DNA from: SIG578 sp045655125
GTDB lineage: Bacteria; Bacillota; Clostridia; Oscillospirales; Ruminococcaceae
NCBI GenBank assembly: GCA_045655125.1
Contig: JAZOOR010000026.1
Coordinates: 1-64,000, forward strand
Direction of reading: 5' to 3'
Length of the DNA stretch: 64,000 nucleotides
The position numbers and the translations under genes were made by a program. Position 1 is the first letter of the stretch. Each line of letters begins with the position of its first letter. A model generated the notes under the pieces. The model worked only from the letters and a program-made list of their open reading frames with translations, was not told where the DNA came from and searched no databases. Below are positions 9,173-17,573 of the stretch, one piece after another.

Positions 9173-9808
9173 CTATTTGTTTTTAAGTCCGAATTTGCAA
9201 AACGTATTCAAAGGACATTTGCTGCATTTAGGGGAGCGGGCGGTGCAAAGGTCGCGCCCGTGCAAAACTATTCTGTGACAAAAATCTCCAGACTCCTCGG
9301 GCGGCAGAATTTTTTTAAGCGCAAATTCAATCTTTTTAGGGTCTGTTTCAGACACTAATCCTATGCGATTTGTAATTCTTATGCAGTGTGTGTCCACCAC
9401 CACTGATGGCTTACCGTAAACATCTCCGACTATAAGATTTGCGGTCTTCCTGCCGACACCGGGTAGGGTAATCAAATCTTCAATAGTGTCGGGAACAACA
9501 GCGCCGAAACGTTCTATCAGCTCTATTGCCATATTTTTAAGGTCTTTCGCCTTTGTTTTATAAAGCCCGCAGGATTTTATACAGTCCTCAATTTCGGTTA
9601 TGTCAGCCTCAGCTATCGACTCTAAGGTAGGGAATTTTTTAAACAAAACCGCAGTTACAAGGTTAACTCTCGCGTCTGTGCACTGTGCAGAAAGCCGCGT
9701 TGCCATTAAAAGCTCATAAGGCTTGTCTGCTACAAGCGAGCATTTAGCTTCGGGAAATAAGTCTTTGAGTGCCTCTACGGAAAGGCGCGCAAGCTCTTTT
9801 TTAGTCAT
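9173..9808 (-). CDS. nth: Endonuclease III (DNA glycosylase/AP lyase)
   Basis: 211 residues, normal family length. The helix-hairpin-helix LPGVGRKTANL carries the catalytic lysine, and VVDTHCIRI carries the catalytic aspartate. The C terminus holds the 4Fe-4S motif C-x6-C-x2-C-x5-C (CTARSPKCSKCPLNTFC). It removes oxidised pyrimidines and cleaves the abasic site in base-excision repair. AAAGAGG stands before the ATG at 9808. The gene is convergent with ispH-S1 and divergent from glyA. Confidence 0.95.
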   Translation of the reverse strand: MTKKELARLSVEALKDLFPEAKCSLVADKPYELLMATRLSAQCTDARVNLVTAVLFKKFPTLESIAEADITEIEDCIKSCGLYKTKAKDLKNMAIELIERFGAVVPDTIEDLITLPGVGRKTANLIVGDVYGKPSVVVDTHCIRITNRIGLVSETDPKKIEFALKKILPPEESGDFCHRIVLHGRDLCTARSPKCSKCPLNTFCKFGLKNK

Positions 9809-9886
9809 ATAAAAACCTCTTTTTAACTTGTTACCTCTATTTTAACATAATACACAAAAATATCAATCGGTTTTTGACTTAAACCC

Positions 9887-9915
9887 TTGCTAAAAACTGT
9901 TAAAAAGTGTATAAT
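9887..9915 (+). promoter_or_regulatory. Sigma-A-type promoter of glyA
   Basis: TTGCTA at 9887-9892, 17-base spacer, TATAAT at 9910-9915. It lies 30 bases before the glyA ATG, and AGGAGG precedes the start. Confidence 0.7.
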
Positions 9916-9945
9916 AAATACATATTTGTTTAGGAGGATTATAAA

Positions 9946-11199
9946 ATGTACGAAACTATTATGGATACTATCGGTTTCCTTAAGAAAAATGACCCCGAGG
10001 TTTCAGATGCTATGCAGGCTGAGCTTGAGCGCCAGAGGAGAAATATTGAGCTTATTGCTTCTGAGAATATTGTTTCTCCTGAGGTTATGGCAGCTATGGG
10101 CAGCGTGCTTACTAATAAATACGCAGAGGGTTATAGCGGCAAGCGTTATTACGGCGGCTGCGAGTGTGTTGACGTTGTAGAAACTATCGCTATTGAGCGC
10201 GCCAAAAAGCTATTTGGAGCTGACGCTGCAAATGTTCAGCCCCATTCGGGCGCACAGGCAAACTTAGCTGTTTATTTTGCTCTCTTAGAGCCGGGTGACA
10301 CCGTTCTCGGTATGAGCCTTGCGGACGGCGGACATTTAACCCACGGCTCTCCCGTTAACCTTTCGGGTAAGTACTATAACTTTGTATCATACAGCTTAAA
10401 TGACGATACTCATACCATTGATTACGATAAGCTTGCCTCTTTAGCACGCGAGTGCAAACCTAAGCTTATTGTTGCAGGCGCAAGCGCATACCCCCGTATT
10501 ATTGATTTTGAGAGAATTTCTCAAATCGCTAAAGAAGTCGGCGCCTACTTTATGGTTGATATGGCTCACATTGCGGGACTTGTTGCCGCAGGTCTTCACC
10601 CCAACCCCGTACCCTATGCAGATGTTGTAACAACTACAACTCACAAAACCCTTCGCGGTCCCCGCGGCGGTATGATTCTTTGTAAGGAAGAACTTGCACA
10701 AAAAATCAACAAGGCAGTTTTCCCCGGAATGCAGGGCGGACCCCTTGAGCATATTATTGCTGCAAAGGCAGTCTGCTTTGGCGAGGCATTAAAGCCTTCG
10801 TTTAAAGAGTATCAGAAAAAGATAGTTGAAAATGCCGCAGCATTAGCTAAGTCACTACTCAGTAAAGGTTTTGACCTCGTTTCAGGCGGCACAGATAACC
10901 ACCTTATGCTTGTTGATCTTCGCAAAATGGGTGTTACAGGCAAAGAGCTTGAAAAACGTCTTGATGAAGTTTATATCACAGTTAATAAAAACGCAATTCC
11001 TAATGACCCTCAGAGTCCCTTTGTAACAAGCGGTATCCGCATCGGAACTCCCGCCGTTACAAGCCGCGGAATGCAGCCTGAGGATATGGAAATTATTGCT
11101 GACTGCATCTATAAGGCTTGCACAGACTTTGAGAATGAGGCAGATAATATCCGCGCCGCAGTAAATGCGCTTTGCGCAAAATATCCCCTCTACGAATAA
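9946..11199 (+). CDS. glyA: Serine hydroxymethyltransferase
   Basis: 417 residues, standard length. RRNIELIASEN near residues 30-40 and the PLP-lysine motif TTTTHKTLRGPRGG near residue 228 identify it. GKRYYGGCE binds substrate and folate. It converts serine and tetrahydrofolate to glycine and 5,10-methylene-tetrahydrofolate, the main one-carbon source. It has its own promoter and an AGGAGG ribosome site, and is followed after 37 bases by rarA. Confidence 0.97.
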   Translation: MYETIMDTIGFLKKNDPEVSDAMQAELERQRRNIELIASENIVSPEVMAAMGSVLTNKYAEGYSGKRYYGGCECVDVVETIAIERAKKLFGADAANVQPHSGAQANLAVYFALLEPGDTVLGMSLADGGHLTHGSPVNLSGKYYNFVSYSLNDDTHTIDYDKLASLARECKPKLIVAGASAYPRIIDFERISQIAKEVGAYFMVDMAHIAGLVAAGLHPNPVPYADVVTTTTHKTLRGPRGGMILCKEELAQKINKAVFPGMQGGPLEHIIAAKAVCFGEALKPSFKEYQKKIVENAAALAKSLLSKGFDLVSGGTDNHLMLVDLRKMGVTGKELEKRLDEVYITVNKNAIPNDPQSPFVTSGIRIGTPAVTSRGMQPEDMEIIADCIYKACTDFENEADNIRAAVNALCAKYPLYE

Positions 11200-11236
11200 G
11201 CTTTGTAGAAAACTAAAAGAAAGGAAGTGACTAAAA

Positions 11237-12505
11237 ATGTCAAACACACCTCTTGCCGATTTTATAAGACCGCAGACGCTTGACGAGGTCGTTGGTCAGA
11301 AACACCTGCTTTCAGAGGGCAAGGTGCTTCGCAGTATTATAGACTCGGGTAAAATCCCCAATATGATTTTTTATGGCCCAAGCGGTGTCGGAAAAACAAC
11401 AGTCGCTTCCATTATTGCACAAAAGACTAATAAAAGATTATATAAACTCAACGGCACCAATGCTTCTGTCAGCGATATTAAGGATATTGTTGCTGCTCTT
11501 GACGGCTTTGACTCTCAGGATGGAGTCCTACTTTACCTTGACGAAATTCAGTACCTTAATAAGAAACAGCAGCAGTCCTTATTAGAGTATATTGAAAACG
11601 GAAAGATAACCCTTATAGCATCAACCACCGAAAACCCTTATTTTTATGTCTATAATGCAGTTCTCAGTCGCAGCACCGTATTTGAATTTAAGCCCGTAAC
11701 ACCTCAGGATGTAGAGGAGGCTGTAGAAAGGGCATATAAAAAGGCAGGGGAAAACCTCTCGGTTAATGTTACCCTTGAAGATGGTATTGTGCCGTATATC
11801 GCGCGACAATGCGGAGGAGATGTAAGAAAAGCCATCAACTGCGTTGAACTTTCAACCCTTGCGGCGCCAACCTCTGCAAACGGAGAAATTACTGTAACTC
11901 TTGAAAGCGTTATTCAGCTTTGTCAGCGCAGTAGTATGAAATACGATAGGGATGGGGACGAGCATTACGATATTTTGTCTGCATTTCATAAATCTGTTCG
12001 TGGCTCTGATGAAAATGCCGCGCTGCATTACCTTGCAAGGCTTCTTACAGCGGGTGATATGCTCTCGCCCTGCCGTCGACTTTTAGCTATTGCGAGTGAG
12101 GATATAGGTCTTGCCTATCCTCAGGCGGTTTCTATTGTAAAAGCCTGCGTTGACAGTGCTCTGCAATTAGGTCTCCCCGAAGCAAGACTTCCGCTTGCAG
12201 AGGCAACAATACTTCTTGCCACAGCACCCAAGTCAAACTCGGTTGTTTGCGCGATAGATGCCGCAATGGATGATGTAAAGGCGGGCAATATCGGTGAAAT
12301 TCCGTCGCATCTTAAGGACTCGCATTATAGTGGCGCCGAAAAGCTTTCTCACGGAAAAGACTATAAATATCCTCATAATTTTGAAAATCACTACACCCCT
12401 CAGCAGTATCTGCCTGATAGAATTCGGGACAGAATATATTACGATTTCGGCGACAACAAAAATGAAGCCGTCGCTAAGAAATATTGGAGCGAAATAAAGA
12501 AATAA
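11237..12505 (+). CDS. rarA: Replication-associated recombination protein A (RarA/MgsA AAA+ ATPase)
   Basis: 422 residues. LADFIRPQTLDEVVGQKHLL is the typical N terminus. Walker A is YGPSGVGKTT near residue 47, and Walker B YLDEIQYLNKKQQ near residue 97. The C-terminal part (SEDIGLAYPQA, HYSGAEKLSHGKDYKYPHN) is the conserved MgsA tetramerisation region. It acts at stalled replication forks with SSB. AAAGGAAG precedes the ATG. A terminator follows directly. Confidence 0.94.
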   Translation: MSNTPLADFIRPQTLDEVVGQKHLLSEGKVLRSIIDSGKIPNMIFYGPSGVGKTTVASIIAQKTNKRLYKLNGTNASVSDIKDIVAALDGFDSQDGVLLYLDEIQYLNKKQQQSLLEYIENGKITLIASTTENPYFYVYNAVLSRSTVFEFKPVTPQDVEEAVERAYKKAGENLSVNVTLEDGIVPYIARQCGGDVRKAINCVELSTLAAPTSANGEITVTLESVIQLCQRSSMKYDRDGDEHYDILSAFHKSVRGSDENAALHYLARLLTAGDMLSPCRRLLAIASEDIGLAYPQAVSIVKACVDSALQLGLPEARLPLAEATILLATAPKSNSVVCAIDAAMDDVKAGNIGEIPSHLKDSHYSGAEKLSHGKDYKYPHNFENHYTPQQYLPDRIRDRIYYDFGDNKNEAVAKKYWSEIKK

Positions 12506-12540
12506 AATCACCGCGCATCTTTTGATGCGCGGTGATTTTT
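12504..12540. terminator. Bidirectional terminator between rarA and the ECF S-component gene
   Basis: A perfect 16-bp stem starting AAAATCACCGCGCATC with a TTTT loop and flanking A/T runs. The right T run touches the stop codon of the minus-strand gene. Confidence 0.9.
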
Positions 12541-13067
12541 TATCGGTAAATATATTTCTGAGCCTTTTTTATAACCTCTGCAAGCGGGAAAATGAGAAAT
12601 CCTATTGCAAAATTTGAAACCCCGTGAATTAGATCGAAGGGAATCCCCGTTGAAATCCAAAAAAGTGTCTGCTCAAAGGTGTAGCCAAAGGCAAGTGCTT
12701 GAAAAGGGGAGTAAAGCACACCGTATAAAAAACCGTGAAGTGAACACACAACGGGATAAACTATCATAGCCGCTTTTTTGGAGATGTTTTTAGGTATAAG
12801 CATTGTAGCCGCCCAAAGAATAGTCCAGATATAAAGATACGGCACCCACCATACATTAAATCCGGCAGTAACTCCCATTATCAAAGCGAAAATATAAATG
12901 ATTATAAGCGCTTTTGCCCTGTAAACTACAGTAAACAGCATCACAAACATAGAAAGCAAATGTATGTTGGGAAGTATTTCCATAGCATATTTTGATGCCA
13001 CCATAAGAGCAGCATACATAGGGAAAAGAGCTAATTCATAAACCGATATAAATTTCTTATTTTGCAT
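12540..13067 (-). CDS. ECF transporter S-component family membrane protein (candidate cobalamin/corrinoid uptake)
   Basis: 175 residues with about five or six hydrophobic segments (for example LALFPMYAALMVASKYAMEI and LLSMFVMLFTVVYRAKALII). The ALMVASK-like N-terminal helix and small size fit substrate-binding S components of energy-coupling-factor transporters. Its start overlaps the end of the preceding DUF4430 lipoprotein gene by 11 bases, and both lie behind a cobalamin-type riboswitch. This is the main reason to suggest corrinoid uptake. No EcfA/EcfT genes are in the window, so a shared energising module elsewhere would be needed. The family call is moderate and the substrate is inferred. 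Confidence 0.7.
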   Translation of the reverse strand: MQNKKFISVYELALFPMYAALMVASKYAMEILPNIHLLSMFVMLFTVVYRAKALIIIYIFALIMGVTAGFNVWWVPYLYIWTILWAATMLIPKNISKKAAMIVYPVVCSLHGFLYGVLYSPFQALAFGYTFEQTLFWISTGIPFDLIHGVSNFAIGFLIFPLAEVIKKAQKYIYR

Positions 13068-13530
13068 AAGTAAATTCGTACTTCTCTCCGTTTGAAATAG
13101 TAGTTCCGCTCGCGCCTGTCATAAGAGCCTCTCCACCTTTTGAAAGGCTCCAATAAGACTTATCAATATCATAATCGGCTAAAATTCCGTTTACTTTTTT
13201 GATATAAAGACCATACTGGTCCTGAGTTCCCTCGACAAGAGAGTGCTCAAGCATAGCATCCGCAAGGTTTTCCTTGTTGGTTTTGAGTGTAAAGGTTACA
13301 GACTTGTCAGCTGCAATTACCTCTACTTCAACGGTTTTTGCGCCTTCACCAAAGCTTTTATCCTCGGTGTAGGTTGCGTTTGCCCAAAGTCCTTCATCTT
13401 TTGCGGCGACAGAGGATGCTGGGGCGGGGTCAAGGTTTTTACGGCCGCAAGCAGTCATTGCAATAACCGAAAAAACGGTTACAACGGCAAGAATAACAGA
13501 AAGCAGCCTTTTGGTAGTTTGAAGTTTCAT
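13057..13530 (-). CDS. DUF4430-domain lipoprotein (candidate cobalamin-binding surface protein)
   Basis: 157 residues from the ATG at 13530. An open frame runs further upstream to a GTG at 13590, but AAAGGAGA precedes the internal ATG. Residues 1-31 form a lipoprotein signal ending VIAMTAC; C31 would be lipidated. Residues about 60-157 match the DUF4430 pattern (LADAMLEHSLVEG, YIKKVNGILADYD, YWSLSKGGEALMTGASGTTI, NGEKYEFTY). DUF4430 is related to the C-terminal domain of intrinsic factor and transcobalamin. The gene follows a cobalamin-type riboswitch and is coupled to an ECF S component. Capture of corrinoids at the membrane surface is the inferred job. Confidence 0.82.
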   Translation of the reverse strand: MKLQTTKRLLSVILAVVTVFSVIAMTACGRKNLDPAPASSVAAKDEGLWANATYTEDKSFGEGAKTVEVEVIAADKSVTFTLKTNKENLADAMLEHSLVEGTQDQYGLYIKKVNGILADYDIDKSYWSLSKGGEALMTGASGTTISNGEKYEFTYAK

Positions 13531-13570
13531 TTTAAAACTTCTCCTTTCTTTTATTTCGACCGTTCGGATA

Positions 13571-13840
13571 AAAAATAAAACACTCCCCACAAGCCTGAGG
13601 CTCGAGAGAAGTGAAATTAAATCGGAAGTTATCCTTTAAACCTCACCTCTCCATTTACCCGAGAGTGGTTTACAATGCACGAAACGATAAGCATTCCGAC
13701 TTGACGGTGTAAAAAACCGAGATACGGCAATGGCTGTTGTGGCGGATTCTAACCGCGCTTCCCTTATCTCCCAAAGCACGTAGTGTGCAATGAAATGTTC
13801 AATTTAATCGAACAGAGTCGCGTTTTATTCGATTGTGTCG
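13571..13840 (-). promoter_or_regulatory. Cobalamin-type riboswitch with intrinsic terminator in the leader of the DUF4430/ECF operon
   Basis: Read on the minus strand, the leader holds the order of elements of a cobalamin aptamer: AAGGGAAG (about 13765-13758), a GCGG/CCGC stem around TTAGAAT (13756-13742), then ACAACAGCCATTGCCGTA (13740-13723) and a B12-box-like AAGTCGGAATGCTTATCG (13702-13685). Downstream, a hairpin with an AGCC/GGCT core and CTCTC/GGGGAG base (13612-13581) is followed by a T-rich run (13580-13571), an intrinsic terminator just before the coding region. A competing stem (CACTCTC with GAGAGGTG) lies between. The B12 box is divergent from the common consensus, so the exact ligand is not certain. 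Confidence 0.7.
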
Positions 13841-13845
13841 AGCAT

Positions 13846-13874
13846 AGTATAGCACACCATTTTTGATATTTCAA
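13846..13874 (-). promoter_or_regulatory. Promoter of the riboswitch operon
   Basis: On the minus strand: TTGAAA (13874-13869), 17-base spacer, TATACT (13851-13846). Its -35 box abuts the -35 box of the divergent ymxH promoter. Confidence 0.65.
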
Positions 13875-13892
13875 GAGATTTAAGAATATAAT
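13863..13892 (+). promoter_or_regulatory. Promoter of ymxH
   Basis: TTGATA at 13863-13868, 18-base spacer, TATAAT at 13887-13892. The spacer overlaps the -35 box of the divergent promoter. Confidence 0.6.
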
Positions 13893-13934
13893 TTTAAGTT
13901 TTTGAATACTAATGAAAGGAAAGGGGTGGGGCGG

Positions 13935-14213
13935 ATGTGCAGAATAACAGAGCTTATGGAAAAAGAGGTTATAAGCTTAGAGGACGGTCAGAGCTTAGGA
14001 CGTGTTTGCGATGCCGAGATAGACACCTGCGAGCAGCGCCTTTGCGCGCTGATTATATTTGGAAGACTTAAATTTTTAGGACTGCTCGGCAGAGAAGATG
14101 ATATTATCATAAAATGGGAGGATATTGAGCTTATAGGTGAGGACACCATTTTAGTTAAAAAGTGCTGCGGCTGCTCGCCTAAAAGACCAAAAAGAAAAAG
14201 GAGGTTACTGTAA
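13935..14213 (+). CDS. ymxH: YlmC/YmxH family sporulation-associated PRC-barrel protein
   Basis: 92 residues from the ATG at 13935 (a longer frame from a TTG at 13902 lacks support; AAAGGGG stands just before 13935). MCRITELMEKEVISLEDGQSLGRVCDAEID is the family's PRC-barrel start. The C terminus ends in CCGC and a very basic tail. Members are linked to sporulation in Bacillus and Clostridium, but the molecular role is unknown. The next gene starts 3 bases after its stop, so it is in one operon with the SpoIVFA/FB-like pair, which supports a sporulation link. Confidence 0.85.
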   Translation: MCRITELMEKEVISLEDGQSLGRVCDAEIDTCEQRLCALIIFGRLKFLGLLGREDDIIIKWEDIELIGEDTILVKKCCGCSPKRPKRKRRLL

Positions 14214-14216
14214 AAA

Positions 14217-15086
14217 ATGAATGAGAAGCAAAAATATGTTTTCAAGGAAGAATTTTTAAATTCGCTTTCGACAGACGAGGAAATGAGGCAGGGAAACCAG
14301 CAAACCGAAGAAAAAAGCAGTCCTCGTACCGAAGGATGCATAAGGCTTGTTTTTATTCAGACAGTTGTATTTGCTATGATAGTGATTTGCGCAATTATTA
14401 TGAAATCAGTTGCTCCGAAAGCATACGCACAGATAAAATCAGGCTACGCCGCCGCCACAACACAGCAGGATATAACTTTTGGTGATATACGCGTTTTTTT
14501 TGAGAAAATAGGAGATTTTATATTCTCGCCGCCCGAGAAAGAAGAAGCCCAAACCTCATCTATACTTCCCAAAGAGGAAAGCTCAAATATAGCTAAGCCT
14601 GAAGGCAGTGGAGCGGGAGGAAGCGATGAGGCGGCAAATAAGCTGCCTGAAAGTGTCAGCATAAATGCATATGCGCTAACTATCCCGATTTGCGCGCCTA
14701 CAAATGGCACTGTCACCTCTCAGTTTGGGTGGCGCACACATCCTATTACTGACAAATTAGGGTTTCATACGGGTATTGATATAGCAAACTCTATGGGTAC
14801 CCCTATAACCGCGGCTTTCAGCGGAAATGTTTATGAATGTGGAAAAAGTGAAGCCTACGGAAACTATATAATTATGCGTCATTCGGATAGCCTTTACACT
14901 TTTTATGGGCATTGTGAGAGCCTGAAAGCTACTGAGGGAATGAACATACGAAGCGGCGAGATAATAGCATATATGGGAAGTACAGGGTACAGCACAGGTC
15001 CGCATCTGCATTTTGAAATACGCATAGACGGTAAAAGATTTGACCCCGCTTATGCTTTAAAAGGGATAGAGGAAATTGAGTTTTAA
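14217..15086 (+). CDS. Membrane-anchored M23 peptidase-domain protein, SpoIVFA-like
   Basis: 289 residues. One membrane span at about 41-63 (LVFIQTVVFAMIVICAIIM), a low-complexity linker, and a C-terminal LytM/M23 domain at about 165-285. The zinc ligands are all present: H184 and D188 (FHTGID) and H263/H265 (PHLHF). The next gene is a SpoIVFB-type site-2 protease that overlaps it, and the pair order matches spoIVFA-spoIVFB. In Bacillus, SpoIVFA is a regulatory partner of SpoIVFB with a degenerate M23 domain; here the metal site looks intact, so it may also cut peptidoglycan. The alternative is a plain cell-wall endopeptidase. Confidence 0.8.
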   Translation: MNEKQKYVFKEEFLNSLSTDEEMRQGNQQTEEKSSPRTEGCIRLVFIQTVVFAMIVICAIIMKSVAPKAYAQIKSGYAAATTQQDITFGDIRVFFEKIGDFIFSPPEKEEAQTSSILPKEESSNIAKPEGSGAGGSDEAANKLPESVSINAYALTIPICAPTNGTVTSQFGWRTHPITDKLGFHTGIDIANSMGTPITAAFSGNVYECGKSEAYGNYIIMRHSDSLYTFYGHCESLKATEGMNIRSGEIIAYMGSTGYSTGPHLHFEIRIDGKRFDPAYALKGIEEIEF

Positions 15087-15675
15087 AATACGGGGAGTCA
15101 GAGTGAGTATAAGCTATCTGCTTATTTCAATGCTGGCTCTTTTTTCTTTTTATGACAAAACAGGCATTGCCTTTTGTGCCATTTTTGCGGCAATTTTTCA
15201 CGAGTGTGGACATATATTTGCGGCAGCAGTTTGCAGACTTAATATAAAAGAACTGTCATTTAAACCCTTTGGTATCAGAATGAGGCTTAAAACACCGCTT
15301 GATATGATTGATACAAAAAGAAAAGTGATTGTGCTGTCGGCAGGGTGTGCGGTAAATTTCACTTGTTTTTTTGTCCTGTCTTTTTTAAGCGGAAAAATAA
15401 CCGATGCAGCTCTTGTTCATCTTGTAACCCTTATTTTCAACATTCTTCCTGCAGGAACACTCGATGGCGGAAGAATACTCTATGAGCTGCTTTCACTTAA
15501 ATTTTCGGAAAACAAAGCAGAGCTTTTCTTCGATATGATTTCACTCTTTTCGGCTTCGGCACTATTTATTTTAGGAAGTGTGATCCTTGTAAAAACGGGA
15601 TATAATTTAAGCCTTATGATAACGGCAGCATATCTGTTTTTAATGGTAATTGTTCGTCAAAAAAAGTTGAAATGA
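15076..15675 (+). CDS. Site-2 protease family (M50) membrane metalloprotease, SpoIVFB-like
   Basis: 199 residues with about five or six membrane helices. The zinc motif HECGH is at about residues 42-46, and the second motif LPAGTLDGGRIL near residue 125-136 supplies the third ligand. In sporulating Firmicutes SpoIVFB cleaves pro-sigma-K in the mother-cell membrane. The frame opens at a TTG (15076) that overlaps the upstream stop. A GTG at 15103 has a better site (GGGGAG, five bases upstream) and gives MSISYLLISML, so the true start may be there. Sporulation is inferred, as no sigma-K gene is in the window. Confidence 0.85.
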   Translation: MSFKIRGVRVSISYLLISMLALFSFYDKTGIAFCAIFAAIFHECGHIFAAAVCRLNIKELSFKPFGIRMRLKTPLDMIDTKRKVIVLSAGCAVNFTCFFVLSFLSGKITDAALVHLVTLIFNILPAGTLDGGRILYELLSLKFSENKAELFFDMISLFSASALFILGSVILVKTGYNLSLMITAAYLFLMVIVRQKKLK

Positions 15676-15695
15676 TATATGAATTATGATATAAT
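15667..15695 (+). promoter_or_regulatory. Promoter of the radical-SAM operon
   Basis: TTGAAA at 15667-15672, 17-base spacer, TATAAT at 15690-15695, about 37 bases before the ATG. Confidence 0.65.
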
Positions 15696-15731
15696 TAATA
15701 TAATATTCGGTAAAGGATTGGTCACTGAAAA

Positions 15732-17573
15732 ATGAATGTCAAGAAAAAGCTTGAAAAGTTTCTTATGCAGGTTCAGAAACCTGCAAGATATATAGGCGGA
15801 GAGCATAACAGCGTCATTAAAAATCCTAAAAAGGTTGATGTCCGTTTTGCATTTTGTTTTCCTGATACATATGAAATCGGAATGTCACACCTCGGCATTA
15901 AAATCCTCTATAATATACTAAACTCGCGCAAAAATATCTGGTGCGAGCGTGTTTTTGCGCCCTGGATGGATATGAAGGAGCATATGCAGCGCGAAAATAT
16001 TCCACTTTACGCACTTGAAAGCTTAGACCCTGTTTCCAAGTTTGATATAATAGGCTTTACCTTGCAGTATGAGATGAGCTACACTAATGTTCTGTATATG
16101 CTTTCTCTTGCAGAAATTCCTTTGTATAGTAAGGATAGAAAAGAACTTAAAAATCTTGTTATCGGCGGCGGTCCCTGCGCCTGCAACCCCGAGCCGATTG
16201 CTGACTTTTTTGATTTGTTTTTGCTCGGCGACGGCGAGGAGGCAACGCTTGAAATCTGTGACCTTTATGCAGAGCATAAAAAACGCGGTAGTACAAAAGA
16301 TGAGTTCCTCTCAGCCGCCGCAAAAATCGAGGGTGTATATGTCCCATCTTTTTATGATATCAGCTATAACGAGGATGGCACAGTAAAGGCCATAACCCCA
16401 AATCACCCAAGCGCAAAAGAAAAAATAACAAAAAGGGTAGTAGTAGATTTTGATAAAACTCCTTACCCCGATAAATTTGTTGTTCCTTATATTGAAACAG
16501 TGCATGACAGAGCTGTTTTAGAGGTGCTTCGCGGTTGTATCCGCGGCTGCCGCTTCTGTCAGGCAGGATTTATATATAGACCTTTCCGCGAGAAAAAGGT
16601 TGAAACTCTCTGCAAGCAGGCAAGGGAGCTTTGCGATAATACAGGTTATGATGAAATTTCTCTCTGCTCACTTTCCACAAGTGACCATACTCAGATAGAG
16701 CATCTCCTTTCTAAGCTTACCAAATGGTCGGATAAGGAAAAAATCAGCCTTTCTTTGCCCAGTCTTCGCGTGGACAACTTCTCAAAAGAGGTACTTGACG
16801 GAATAAGCGGTATCCGCAAGAGCGGACTTACCTTTGCGCCCGAGGCGGGAACTCAAAGACTTCGCGATGTTATCAATAAAAATGTCACCGCAGAGGAACT
16901 CAGTAACACCTGCAAAATTGCATTTGAGGGCGGGTATACCAATATCAAGCTTTACTTTATGATAGGTCTGCCTACCGAAACCGATGAGGATATCGAGGGT
17001 ATTATCCGCACAGCCCAAAGCGTTGTTGACCTGTTTTACAGCTTAGAAAACCGCCCCAAAGGCGGCGTTACTGTAACTGTCAGCGTTGCGACCTTTGTTC
17101 CTAAGCCCCACACTCCTTTTCAGTGGGAAGCTCAGAATTCTCTTGAAACTGTTGTCCGTAAGCACGAGCTTTTAAAATCGGTGCACAGAAGTAAGAAAAT
17201 AACCTTAAATTATCACGCAAGCAACACAAGTATCTTAGAGGGCGCCTTTGCAAGAGGAGATAGAAGACTCTCCAAGGTAATCTATGAAGCATTTAAAAGT
17301 GGTAGTTTCTTTGATAGCTGGAGCGAGGGCTTTGATTTTGAAAAATGGCAAAATGCCTTTGAAAAATGCGGCCTCAACATTGAGTTTTATCAGGGTAGAC
17401 ACCGCTCATTCGACGAGGTACTGCCTTGGTCGCATATAGACTTTGGCGTATCGCAGAAATTCCTAGAAAATGAATGTAAAAAAGCATATGAGGCGCAAAC
17501 CACACCCCATTGCCGCGAGGCTTGCAGCGGATGCGGTGCCAATAAATTTGAGGGAGGACAGTGCCGTGCGTAA
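15732..17573 (+). CDS. TIGR03960-type radical SAM protein with N-terminal B12-binding-like domain
   Basis: 613 residues. The first about 230 residues have the cobalamin-binding-like fold of this family (FCFPDTYEIGMSHLGI, LVIGGGPCACNPEPIADFFD). The radical SAM cluster is GCIRGCRFCQAG near residue 269 (CxxxCxxC). The C terminus is cysteine-rich (HCREACSGCGANK). It overlaps the TIGR03936 gene by 8 bases, the usual pairing in Firmicutes, often near ribosomal-protein genes rplU/rpmA. The reaction is not established; RNA or protein modification is commonly suspected. Confidence 0.9.
   Translation: MNVKKKLEKFLMQVQKPARYIGGEHNSVIKNPKKVDVRFAFCFPDTYEIGMSHLGIKILYNILNSRKNIWCERVFAPWMDMKEHMQRENIPLYALESLDPVSKFDIIGFTLQYEMSYTNVLYMLSLAEIPLYSKDRKELKNLVIGGGPCACNPEPIADFFDLFLLGDGEEATLEICDLYAEHKKRGSTKDEFLSAAAKIEGVYVPSFYDISYNEDGTVKAITPNHPSAKEKITKRVVVDFDKTPYPDKFVVPYIETVHDRAVLEVLRGCIRGCRFCQAGFIYRPFREKKVETLCKQARELCDNTGYDEISLCSLSTSDHTQIEHLLSKLTKWSDKEKISLSLPSLRVDNFSKEVLDGISGIRKSGLTFAPEAGTQRLRDVINKNVTAEELSNTCKIAFEGGYTNIKLYFMIGLPTETDEDIEGIIRTAQSVVDLFYSLENRPKGGVTVTVSVATFVPKPHTPFQWEAQNSLETVVRKHELLKSVHRSKKITLNYHASNTSILEGAFARGDRRLSKVIYEAFKSGSFFDSWSEGFDFEKWQNAFEKCGLNIEFYQGRHRSFDEVLPWSHIDFGVSQKFLENECKKAYEAQTTPHCREACSGCGANKFEGGQCRA

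Noticed and set aside
9946..11199. Possible riboswitch in the glyA leader
   Set aside because: Promoter and start codon are only 30 bases apart, too short for a structured RNA.
17470..17565. Upstream start of the TIGR03936 gene
   Set aside because: It would overlap the radical SAM gene by 104 bases. The GTG at 17566 has GAGGGAGG and matches the family start.
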